Of a stretch of DNA of 64,000 nt, positions 27,335 to 41,117 are shown one piece after another. Below the pieces are notes generated by a model. The model worked only from the letters and a program-made list of their open reading frames with translations. It was not told the DNA's origin and did no database searches. The DNA is from Citrus sinensis. Its lineage: Eukaryota; Streptophyta; Magnoliopsida; Sapindales; Rutaceae. The stretch's first letter is position 1, and the number at the start of each line of letters is the position of its first letter. The position numbers were made by a program, and so were the translations under genes. The stretch is from NCBI RefSeq assembly GCF_022201045.2, contig NC_068561.1, positions 22,636,501 through 22,700,500 on the forward strand, given 5' to 3'.

Positions 27335-28025
27335 GGGAAAATATCCACCGTCCACCTATTTTTTACACCTTTTTCAAAAATACACAATTCCTTCATTTTT
27401 TGGCTGGAATCCACCCAAAGTTACATTTTTTTTCACTTTTCCACTTCCGTTTGGAATCCGTTAAGAAAACTAACGAAAATTTTAAAAAATGACCATTTTA
27501 CCCCCAAAACGAAAATTATAATTTCACCTTAAAAATTACAAAAAATAATTAGATTAAATCTAATTATTTTCCCCATCGGTCAATAAATAAATTAATTCCA
27601 TAACCATCAAATGCATGTTTTTTTTTTAAATATATCTGTAATTAGAATGCTAAATTATAACAGTAGTATTAAAAATAGCCCAATCTCACAAATCATCAAT
27701 TGAATTTAAGATAAGTAGAGTTTTATTATTAATTGAGTTATAATCTCTAGTAGTTAAGATTTTTTTGTACTTCATTAAAGTACCAATAATGATATTCATC
27801 ATTAAATCTTATTATTTTTGGTATTTTTTAAGGTGAAATTGTAATTTTCGTTTTGGGGGTAAAATGGTCATTTTATTAAGTTTCCGTTAGTTTTCTTAAC
27901 GGATTCCAAACGGAAGTGGAAAAGTGAAAAAAAATGTAACTTTAGGTGGATTCCAGCTAAAAAATGAAGGAATTGTGTATTTTTGAAAAATGTGTAAAAA
28001 ATAGGTGGACGGTGGATATTTTCCC
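27335..28025. mobile_element. Second Mutator-like foldback element (691 bp)
   Basis: It starts GGGAAAATATCCACC and ends with the exact inverse GGTGGATATTTTCCC. The arms match inward for about 200 bp, including GGAATCCGTTAAGAAAACTAACG and its inverse. Flanks TTAATTATT (27326-27334) and TTGATTATT (28026-28034) are a 9-bp duplication with one mismatch. There is no transposase frame. It is similar in build to 9448-10061 but different in sequence, so it belongs to another family. Confidence 0.82.
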
Positions 28026-28034
28026 TTGATTATT

Positions 28035-29950
28035 TCACTTTCCATTGGTCTCACCGCTGGCTTAAACAGAGCCTAGAAGTCAATGATCCACAAATATTGA
28101 AGAATCTAGAAAAGGACACGTCCGTCCATAATCTGACTTATTAATCTTTATTATGATAAATTTGGAATCGTAATACAGCAATGTTAAATTAATAATTTCT
28201 TTATATAAATTAGTTATTTTCATATGTCACGTCAGCTCGTATGAATGGTATTTTATAATTTTAGCATTAATCATCATGAAATAAGATAGCAAATGAATTG
28301 GTGATACCATATCTCGTTGAATGACAATTTTCTAATGAAATTCGGAAAGTGTGCTGTAGAAGCAAACAAAAGCCAAACATCACAACCAATAGTTTGTGAG
28401 AGTGGATTTTGTTTGGATTTCCCAATCTATTAACGTGTATTATCCCAAAATAATCATCTACTCAAAAGATTTTTTCCCCATAAAATTTTTGTATATAAAT
28501 ATGTGAACATGTAACGGTGTTAGCTTAAAACTCCAACTTAGTATAAAAGCTATGGCTTATCTTGCTTATATTAACATGACACTCCATCATTTTATCTTGC
28601 TTATATTAACAAAGAGACCGCAATCGCCCTGAATCCATTGGTCATCATGATCCACCACTGTCTAAATAAATTAAAATTTTAATATAACTATTAAAAAATT
28701 ACAATAACAATAACTATATATTATGAATAAATTCTTAAATTAGAATATCAATCTCAAGGTTAACACATGTTCATTTCCGTCTTTTTCATGTTCTTTGAGG
28801 CATGGTAGCATTTTGTCATAGGGTTATCATCTTTTATAGTTACTTTAATTATTGAGCCAATTATTAAACTAAATCCATAACTTTTTACCCTCTATACAGT
28901 TGATGCGACATTATTTCAAAAGTTAAGAATGTGCTACAGCCCTATATCATACCGATATGTAATGACAACCAAACGATTACAAAGCACGCCATTAAATACA
29001 TGGATTCGGAGAGAAGGGACTTCAGAATTTTAAACCAATGCATCAGATGTAGCCAATTAACTGGTGATAATAATGCTCTCTCAAAATGGCTCTTGATCTT
29101 ACCAAGAGTGGCGTGAAACATTTCAATTTCTTGTCCAAGTTGTTCCACAGTGATGCAAAATCAAAATTCATAAAATCGATATAAAAGAACAGGACAAAGC
29201 TTCAGTTCTTTTTAACAGGAACCAAAACTAAACAAATTTCATAATAGACAGTCGAAAACGGTCATTGGAGAATACAAACACCTATACAATTAAAAATACT
29301 TCAAAGTAAAGCAATCAATAGTTGATCTTCAATTTTTGTATGTATAAAGATATCTCCTAATTGACTTGTGAAAATACAAAAATATCTTTAATGGTTGCTT
29401 AATTTTACTCTACTTTACCGGACCCTATTCGATCTTATACACCTTACTCCACCACATTCCTTACTCCCTCAACCACTATTTATTTTGCAAATATCTGTTT
29501 AAATTTATAAATGTTAATTTACCTTTTCATAAGGTCCTCACAAATATATCCATATTGATTTCTTATTCATATTTCTTTTATCTGAGAAGACTGGTACCAT
29601 ACAGCTGCTGTGAGGTGCAACCTCTCACAAGAACAACTTATTCTATTCATGTGAGAAGTTGTAATTTCCAACAGTTGTAAGGGAGCCCTCCCCCAAAACT
29701 GGGAGACTACGCAATAAAATATCACATCATTGAATCAGCCATCAGCTTTGGCATGTAGTCAAATCAAATGGACATCGTCTCGTGAATAATTTGTTTTTGA
29801 GTTCTGCTATTTGAACGAAATGAAGACAAAAGGTCGACAGAAAAAAATTGCCATGTGGGATTAATGGAAACGAAAACTGGGCACGTGAGTGGAGCAGGTT
29901 TTGTGGCTTTTGTCCCTTACTTTTTTAATTTAAAGAATAAAATAATCAAA
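28035..29950. other. Gene-free region
   Basis: I see no supported gene. The frames at 28931-29148 on both strands overlap; the minus-strand one (QLGQEIEMFHATLGKIKSHFE) is coding-like over about 60 codons but is not recognised. Confidence 0.45.
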
Positions 29951-29989
29951 AGAATAAAGAAAAAGTAACGAAAATAAATGAGCACGTGA

Positions 29990-31380
29990 ATGGAGTTCTG
30001 TAGTCTCTCCATTTCTCTCATTTCAGTTAGTGAATTTCTCTCATTTGAGTACGAGAGTTCTTTGTGTTCAGGAAGGAAGCCAAAATTCAAACGAGTTTTA
30101 GTTTCTGCATCTCACAAATTCTGCCTCAGCACCTCGCAAATTTTGTCTCTGCATCTCAGTTATCACAAGGAATAAATTAGATTTAGATCTACAAACAAAG
30201 GTGAGAGATGTTTAAATGGTTAGAATATTTAATTTAAATTACAAAAATTCGTAGATTTTTATTTTTTATATATTTAAATTGTTATGCATTGTTATGATTT
30301 TTTTAATTTAAATGGCTGGAAATAATGGAATAGATTATAATAATTTTTTAATGTGTTTTATATATGTTAGGATTTTTTAAATTTAAATGGTTGGAAATAA
30401 TGAAATAAATTATAACAATATTTGAATGTGTTTTATATATGTTAGGATTTTTCTTAATTTAAATGACTGGAAATAATACAATAAATTATAACAATTTCTA
30501 AATGTGTTTCATATATGTTAGGATTTTTTTTAATTTAAATTGCTGAAAATAATGAAATAAATTATAACAATTTCCGAATATGTTTTATATATTTAAGTTG
30601 TTAGGATTTTATAATTTAAATTGTTGGAGATAATGGAATAAATTATAACAATTTCCGGATATGTTTTATATATTTAAGTTGTTAGGATTTTATAATTTAA
30701 ATTGTTGGAGATAATGGAATAAATTATAACAATTTCCGGATGTGTTTTATATATTTAAGTTGTTAGGATTTTATAATTTAAATTGTTGGAGATAATGGAA
30801 TAAATTATAAAAATTTGTGGATGTGTTTTATTTATTTAAATTGTTAGGAATTTTCGTTACCGGACAAAATATTATATAAGTTTGTTAATACAAATGTTAA
30901 TTATTTTGTAGAAATGGAGTATTTGGAAAATGAGCATGCATTTGAAGAGTTGCAAGAAACAAGAGCTAACAATGTAAATGAAATTGTGGAACCGAACAAA
31001 CGTGAGCCAGCTCTTGGAATGTTATTTGATAAGATTTTTATATGAATTTTACATATATTGATATGAATTATATATATATTTAATATTTGATTAGGTACCT
31101 ATGTACCAATCCCAATTCGGTGGAAGCAACATTTATCAGCCATTTCCTTATAATTGGCACACAGTAAGTTGTTGTTAACAAGTCGTTAATGAATATATAT
31201 ATTTTAATATTTCTGTAATGTAATATAATGCTTATTTTTATGTATTATAGCAACCAGTCCCACCATATACATCGCAGTTGCATTATTCTTCTTCTTCGAT
31301 GACTCATCAATGATCTCAAAGTGAGAATTTCCAACAGTTACTACAGTAGCAGCAGCGTAATGAAGATAACAATGATGATA
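29990..31380 (+). pseudogene. Decayed FAR1-related (FRS-like) gene or MULE-derived remnant
   Basis: A likely non-coding first exon ends at CAAAG|GTGAGA (30200/30201). The next exon starts after TTTTGTAG at 30912, with ATG at 30914-30916. It encodes 43 residues ending EPNKREPALGMLFD plus a few, then TGA. The EP...GM.F block resembles the start of the FAR1 DNA-binding domain. The FAR1 zinc finger, MULE transposase core and SWIM finger are missing. A Gln/Tyr/Pro-rich tail follows (MYQSQFGGSNIYQPF..., about 31096-31163), which splices in frame through GTAAGT (31164) to CAACCAGTC (31251) and then meets stops. I read this as an internally deleted FRS5-like gene. The family call rests on a short motif. 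Confidence 0.5.
30225..30860. repeat. 81-bp tandem array inside the FRS-like 5' intron
   Basis: About eight copies of an AT-rich unit containing TTAGGATTTT, TAATTTAAATTG, GGAGATAATGGAATAAATTATAAC. The last four have an exact 81-bp period (TGTTTTAT at 30581, 30662, 30743, 30824) and near identity. Earlier copies are more diverged, as expected for recent expansion at the right end. Confidence 0.88.
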
Positions 31381-31399
31381 CTTGACTTGTATTTTAACT

Positions 31400-32283
31400 T
31401 TAAATTGTAGTGATGAAATAATGTTGTGTTAAATTGAACTTTAAATTTTTAAAATTATGTTAGATTTGACTTTAAATCTTTGAAATTGTAGTGATGGAAT
31501 AATGTTTTGTGTTAAATTGAATTTTTAATTTTTGAAATTATGTTAGATTTGTTTAATTTTGTCCGCTTGCAATTTGTTTGTTCACGTTATCATGAAGTGA
31601 TATTGTATAGACATCGATGGTTTTTTAATTATTATAAAATATTATTTTTTAATTATTTAACAAAAATTGATACAAAATATTGATTTTGTATGACTGAGAG
31701 ATACAGAGGATTAAACAGGACGAGTGCAGAAAGGAATAAGTGGAGAACGAGTAGTTGAGGATGAGAATAAGTGGATCAGATTTTAAATAATAAAGATATT
31801 TAAAATTTTTTCATTTTTTATTATAATATTTGTTATCGGTCCCACAAAAAAATTGGATGAGAGCAGGCGTGAAAGAGCATTTTTGTTCCATTTTTATTCT
31901 TTATTTTAATAATTGTTATCGGTCCCACAAAAAAAGAAAATTGAATGAGGAAAGGCGTGAAACGGCAGCCAATTTCTGCCGTTTCTGTCGTCCCGTCGTC
32001 GTGCTTTCGTCTATTTACCATTTCTCTTTGTTTGAGTTTTTATGTGCCCATTTTCTCTCTCCATCCCATTTTGTAATCTCACATTTTTTGTCAAAGTAGC
32101 AGTGATATGCGACTATGCGAGTAACTTTAGACAAAATAATGCAACCCCACAATATATATATATTTTTTTTGGGTAAAAAAGCACTTTGGAAAAAGCAAGA
32201 GTCATTTGCAAAGATTGATTGAACAATAAATTTGTATAAAGCTGAGGATATAGCCAAGATCTGCTTAAAAAGCCTAACAAAAT
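31400..32283 (+). other. Intergenic; SCPL45 promoter side
   Basis: It contains an imperfect 83-bp tandem duplication, 31830-31878 and 31913-31962, sharing TGTTATCGGTCCCACAAAAAAA and GGCGTGAAA. A TATATATAT run at 32153-32162, about 125 bp before the SCPL45 start, could serve as its TATA box. No gene is supported. Confidence 0.5.
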
Positions 32284-34839
<2,556 letters not shown>

Positions 34840-37800
34840 TTGCCTGTTGACCAAATTCATGCACAACCAAGGTTTATGTTAACAATGTCATTATATTTTA
34901 GAAGAAAAAACACTAATTCGGTTTTTTGGCAACCAAATACGCATAATCTGTCTTCGTTTATTGCCCCACGCCGCAAGGGCTTGGCTAACTGATTTTCACA
35001 CAGATCTTTTTAACTGATCATCTATATTTGAATTCCATGAAGGCAAGAGGCTAAAAAATAAATCTGGGATCCACCCTTTTATATTTAAAAAGTTCATTTT
35101 ACTATATTTCTCTTTTTTTTTTTTTTTAATTATAGCCTAATTACAAACAATTATCTCCTCACTCATATGAACATAGTTCGAATCCCAAACCTTTTATTTT
35201 CAAACAAGAGATTTTACCAACTAAACTAGATGACATCTTAGAACAATAATAAAAACTGTTGAAAAACTTTTTAAATTCTTAGTTCATATAATAATCATTT
35301 CTGAAATACAAAAATATAAATCTATCTTAATTTTGTTGCAAACAGAAACTTTTCTATACATTTCTTCATTAGATGTGCTACTTAATAATTCAATCATTTT
35401 CTTCCCATTATGAGATCCTATTGCAAGCAACTGCAATGCAGCACTACTTCTATTTAGCTGATCAGCTGGCAAGCAATATCCACAATAATGATTGCTTGGT
35501 TTTAGAATTTGAGGCACTAAATATTAAAAAAGGTTGTTACTACTTACCATTTACTAGCTCCATAGAAGGGCCATGAAAATTTGTTGATAAGTAACAATAG
35601 CTTAACAAAAGAGAGAGTATACATCAAGGGTAGTCAAGATCTTTTCTGATGCGTGACTAATATAAGTATCATATACCGTTTTCCAAGCGTGACACATAGG
35701 TAACGAAATGATGAGACGTGTGCACGATGTGTTTCCACATGTGGATAGTCTCTTGCTATGTGAATTGTTGTGAACCATGAGAACAAAAGCTTTACAGTTT
35801 TTGTAACAGCATAATTATATTAGGTTCATAATCTGGCTCTGTCTTTTCATGTGCCCACGATGCCTATCTGTGTCCAAACCAAATGGTATTTCGTGCACCG
35901 CTCCGTTTGTGGCCCAGCTTGCTGCCGGAGAACACATTCTTGGGCAGTATTGATAATTTCTTTCATCTCTTGCTTCCGCACTTTACAAAATACATAAAGG
36001 AACAAACAATGATTTTAACTAGAAAAATTAATGGTGTAATTAGCAAAGTATTTAACTATTTATGGTTGCGAGTGAGAGATTAATATTAGTCTAATTATTG
36101 ATAATTGACGGCCTAACAGACCGAAAAGATGCCTAATAGAAAAGAAACATAAAGGAAAGGCAGTGGAATTATTCACAGACAGCTAGTGTAATTATTGTCT
36201 GATTTGACCACCTTAATTCTAAGTTAATTCACCCAACTATAAATAAGATTTAGATATATGTATATATTAATTAACAAAGCCCTGACCTCATGCTTTATTC
36301 ATAATTAATAAGTTGGTAAAGTTTAAAAAAAAAGAAAAAGGAGCTTTTGAAAACCGATAATATAAATGCATTCAATAATAGCATAATTCCGCTACGGCGC
36401 TACGTTTAGAAATTTACACCAAAATGCAAACGATCAGATTTATCCTATGCTTAAAAATAAATATTTAAAAACTCCATTCTTTCGATGATGAAAGGTAAGA
36501 ATCTTGTCACCCGCTAAATGACGAACCACTAGCCAAACAGTCAATAAATGAAAATGGGCATTAATCTCTTGCTACTCTATGGCCACCCTCTATATGGTTT
36601 GAGAAAATTATGAGGGGAGCTGATGGTATTGGGGGGTTGGGGGGGAGTGTGAGGGTTATTAAAGTTGGTCACACATGGACTCTAAAAAGAAAATATTACT
36701 AAATAAATATGATTACCAATTGACAAGGGGCAAGGCATATGAAGCCCATAATTAAAAAATTCATATACTAGTTATGTTCCAATGATGGCAGGACCTAGAC
36801 TTTGACTGAAGGGAAAAAGAAAAGCAATAAAAATGATAAAAAGGAGACACCCATTTTGCTTGAAGAGCAATATTTTCTTTGCCTTAATCATGCCCATTGT
36901 ACTCATGTCGACACTGCTTTGCCCATTTAAGGATTTGATCGTTAATCTTTGTATGTTGCCAGCCAAGTTAAAGCTGATTTATTGCTACTCATCATCATCA
37001 ATTTCATTTCATACAAAATTCTTGGTCCAACATTGAGTTTTTGGAGAAGGGTGGATCTGTACACACACACACACACACACACCTGAAATGGAAGAGAAAA
37101 TAAATAGAAGAACTAACAAGAAGAGAGAGAAAATTCCCTCCCACAAAAAAAAAAAAGGTGCCATGAACTTATATGTCCTTTAATATCTGTATTTTTTAGC
37201 TCATGTAGAAATTAGAATGGTAAGAAATAATGAAATTGCCACATGTTAAAGAGGGTAGCATGCCGAAAAAACAAATGATACGGTAATTTTATAGTAGAAG
37301 AGATTTTGGATGCAATTTGGTTTTATATTAGAGTGGGGGGAATCTGATTTCCAGAACCTCAAATCCCCATCTCCCCCCCCCCCCCCCCCCCCCCCCCTCT
37401 CAAAATCGATTTGATCATCACATGAAATTTAAATTAGGTGTTTGAAAACGAGTCTGGGCATACACGGCCTAAGACTAATGAGTAGTGAGCGGATAATATT
37501 TGGCTTTTTTGGAGGTACGCGATCACCCTTAATTAGCTATATTCATGTCTGGTGGCGTCAAGATTTATTAATATTGTTCAACAGTATTATCTAAAATCAT
37601 CATTCAAGATTTGCTAAGTTACCTAATGGTCTGTGCGTGTCTACTACCTAGATTATGCAAGTTGACAAAAAATTTCTCCTTTTTATACAAGATCAATTCC
37701 ATGCTCAAATATTTAATTAAACTGGCTATCCTAAGATGTATCACTTCGAAAGAAGATTAATTATCTGACCTGCATTATTGTTATTTTGATCGGTACATTA

Positions 37801-40800
37801 AGTTAAATTAGTTAATTAAGCTCGGTGTCATCATAATCTTCTACATGAAAATATATAGCTCTTAAAATATTAACGTGCACTTATAAAATAAAATATTTCA
37901 ATATGCTTTTTGGAGGACAAAAGCCAACTTCAATAATTAAGTTTCCAATTAAAACATCTTGTGGTAAATGATGAAGATGAAACACATACAGTCAAATCTT
38001 TCTGTGTCAATTGATGTTGTTTGCATGGTATAATTGCTATGGACCAAACCCTCTATTTATTGAGTCATAACAATCGATGTGGTCAACTCAAACTGAACAA
38101 TCTTTATATTTCACTTTATAAACTTTTGTTTAGATATATATATATATATATATTCTTTTTCTTGTGAATTTAATGCTGTTAGATTGACCCTCTCATACAG
38201 TCTCAACCTCAAAGTTGCAATTAAGAAACAAGAACAAATCATGGTAATTGGGGCTGCTCAACCTAAAGTCGGTGGTTGAAATTTATGGTAAAAGGCATTA
38301 TAAAATTGATTTTTATTTATTTTCCGAAATGAATAAAGCTTTAAAACAAGCATGGTTTGGGAAATTTTGGGTCACCTTTTTGTAGGTGGGAAAAAATAAA
38401 AAATCATCGAGTGTCCATGACTTGGATGTACCGATCTTTTCATCAACAAAATAAATAAAAGTGACCTAAAACATCATCATTTCTTCTAAGAAAGAGACCA
38501 CTACAAATATTCTGATATATTGATCAATTCCCACCTCTTTCTGCCCCACCACACCTCTCTTTCTTTTATTAATTTCCTCTATTTTTTTTTCTCAAATTAA
38601 TTAAGTTACTTAAATTTGTTGACTTATTTTAATTAAATTAACAACTTCATTCTAAATTTCAAATATCTACGCACACACAAAGTAATTTTTCCGTGCTGGG
38701 TGCTTGTAAATTATATAACATGTGGATTTTTACACAATAGTCATAATTTGCTACTGCTGTAAAATTATGTCTACAGTGTAAATATGCACGTTAGATGTAA
38801 CTTAGTGCCGATGATCACTTTATATTATATTTAATCTCAAACTTTGTAGTCTCTGCATTGTCTTTTTTTTTTGACTAAAATAAAGCTATGTTTACAAGTT
38901 GGGCAATTATATTTGACATTTTGTCACACAGTAAACAGGTATATCTTTAATCTTTGAAAGGGTCCATTTTTGACATATACAGATCTAATTATATGTCTTT
39001 GACTAAACATCCGTGGCAAATCAGCTTATTCCTTCTTCCACTAAATGTTATATTATTCACTGATTAATAATTTAATATTAACTAAGCAAATCAACATACT
39101 CAGAGGATAATTGACTAAAGAAAAAGTTTTGTATGTACACCATTTTATTGAAAGTTAATTCAAAATCAGCATTATGCTGAAAGTGATCCATTTCAAGTAG
39201 TTGTATGCTTAGGTATGTGAGTTGGTATTTCAAAATACCAATATCTCACATTGTTACGAAAAGAGAGTATAAGTTGGTTTCTATATAGAAATAGGGATGT
39301 TCATTGGCACTTAATTATGTGCCAAAACAAGAGCTCGTTTTGAAATCCTCTTATTTGGGCACATAACTTGCGTTGCGCTTGTTTGGCCTAATTTTATGTT
39401 TTTGCCCTTTGTTTATTTATATTAATTTAAGTCACTTAAACCACGCAATTGGTATTCAAAAGTTACTTAACCTCTCGGTTTCCTTTAATTTTCTTCATAT
39501 TTTATTTTTCTTTCTTCTGTTCAAGTCTATTATGCTAGAGTGTAGTCTCACGATAATCATTGTATCTTAGAGATCAAACCACTTTATTTTGTCCAACTTG
39601 AATCGGATTACCATTAACTTTCGGCAACCAAAATTTACTAGTCATAAACCAAATCCTAAAACTTGTTAAGTTGAATGTTGAAGAGATATTGTCAATAATC
39701 TAAGGATTTGGAAACCCTATTACTTCCTCTAGCCGCAATGCTTGATGTAGATTTTGTGGGGGTTTTTTTTTTTTAGTAAATATCTAAGATCACGATAATT
39801 TTTTTTTTGTCTAAAATATGTGTACATAATTGTATTTATTTTTTTATTGTTCTCCTTATTATTATAGTTTCATGTTAAGCCTATTTAGAGGCTCCTTCAT
39901 TGAAAATTAAAATACGTGATTTTTCTTCATTTTTCAATATGGTATCAAATCCAACGTCTCAAATTTAAATTTCCCTATAAAGAGACTCTTTAAGTTATTT
40001 CTAAATGCACAAGTTATGAGATCATCAAAAACTTACAGCAAAACACTGTTTAACTTCTCCTAAGAAAAATACAAGCATTTACTTGTAGTCATCAAATAAA
40101 AATTAAAAATAATTATATTTGACCATACACATTTACAAATGTACATGCTAAAAATCTTTAAGAACTTCAGAACTCACAGAAGTTCTGATTATGAGGAAAT
40201 TAACTTGAAATTTCCTAAACAGCCCACGGCCATATCCAACAGTCAACGAACACTTAAATTTTCTTAACTGCCCATAGCCATATCTTCTTAGTGAAGGGTA
40301 GCTTTGGGGATCACTTTTCACTAATTTCTGGATTAAAACATAAATAGTAGGTTAGCACACAAAGGAAGGGGCAAAGTGAAAAGAAAAAAAAAAAGAGAAA
40401 ATGATTAAATCTCACATGACCCAAGATTGATTAAGATTGGAAAGAGACATTGTGGTGCTTTCAATACATTCTGCTTCAGCTTATGAAATATTGAAAATAT
40501 TGAAATCAAAACAAACTGACCTTTCTCTCTTTCCTTCTACTCTCCTCTCTCCAAAATTAGGCTCTGAAATCAGTAGCAAAAAATATAAGTTTCCAATAAC
40601 ACCCTCTGCATTAATCAGGCTGCAGGCTGGCAGCAGCAAGTTCTATGCATTTTGACTCTCGTCCCGCATTGACTTGCGTTTTGCCCTGCCCTCCTCTTAT
40701 TCTTCAAACTCCTAGGTGAGGTGATCTCTAAACTAAACCGAAAAAAGAAACTTTTTAGTTTCTTTTTAGCTAGCCAAAAAGTTTCAGCCTCCAAGTGTGT
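34840..40800. other. Large gene-free region
   Basis: About 6 kb of AT-rich DNA with no supported gene. Notable items are a SINE-like stretch (about 35095-35260), an AC microsatellite (37061-37082), a 25-base C run (37373-37397), a TA repeat (about 38135-38152) and a G-rich stretch (36630-36645). Frames at 35284-35576, 35883-36083, 36772-37036, 39373-39570 and 40437-40655 show no family signal. Confidence 0.5.
37373..37397. repeat. Uninterrupted run of 25 C
   Basis: Homopolymer of 25 C on the plus strand (25 G on the minus strand), preceded by a GTGGGGGG block at 37333-37340. It is rare in AT-rich plant DNA. Confidence 0.9.
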
Positions 40801-40821
40801 TTTTTTTTTCCCCTTTTCCAT

Positions 40822-40830
40822 ATGCCATGA
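40822..40830 (+). promoter_or_regulatory. Two-codon uORF overlapping the CLE start
   Basis: ATGCCATGA encodes Met-Pro-stop, and its TGA shares two bases with the CLE ATG (ATGA overlap). If transcribed, initiation at the first ATG would end exactly on the main start. Confidence 0.5.
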
Positions 40831-41117
40831 ACTTCAAGAAACAACCGATGCGGCTTTTGAGAAGAGATCAGTTTGCTTGCTGCTTGTCTCTTCTTCTTCT
40901 TCTTCTCATGCTACTTCAGTTTCAAAGTTCTCTGTGTCTCGCTGATCTTGTGAATAATGCAAAATTTGCGAAGTCTCACCATCAGCTGAATCCTCTTAGC
41001 TCTCATGGTAGCTTCAAAGGAATTAACAATAACCATGATCATAAAACTGATGATGCAACTCTTGCTGCTGAAAAGAGAAAAGTCTACACTGGCCCAAATC
41101 CTCTACACAACAGATAA
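40827..41117 (+). CDS. CLE peptide precursor (CLE19/21/22-like)
   Basis: Single exon of 96 residues plus TAA. The N-terminus has basic residues and a long Leu-rich hydrophobic core (about 17-35) acting as a signal peptide ending near LCLA. A variable middle follows, then the C-terminal CLE dodecapeptide RKVYTGPNPLHN (84-95) followed by a single Arg. Gly6, Pro7, Asn8, Pro9, Leu10, His11 and Asn12 are conserved; position 4 is Tyr rather than the more usual Pro, as in CLE22-type peptides with an aromatic residue there. The mature peptide would be secreted and perceived by LRR receptor kinases in meristem, root or vascular signalling. The start at ATG 40827 directly precedes the signal peptide; the frame upstream has no other ATG. 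Confidence 0.93.
   Translation: MNFKKQPMRLLRRDQFACCLSLLLLLLMLLQFQSSLCLADLVNNAKFAKSHHQLNPLSSHGSFKGINNNHDHKTDDATLAAEKRKVYTGPNPLHNR

Noticed and set aside
35165-35182. GTTCGAATCC as a tRNA T-arm
   Set aside because: No acceptor stem, D-arm or anticodon arm can be folded around it; more likely repeat-derived.
40797-40826. 10-residue extension of the CLE precursor
   Set aside because: It begins with GTG and runs through a T-homopolymer; ATG 40827 is the first real start in frame.
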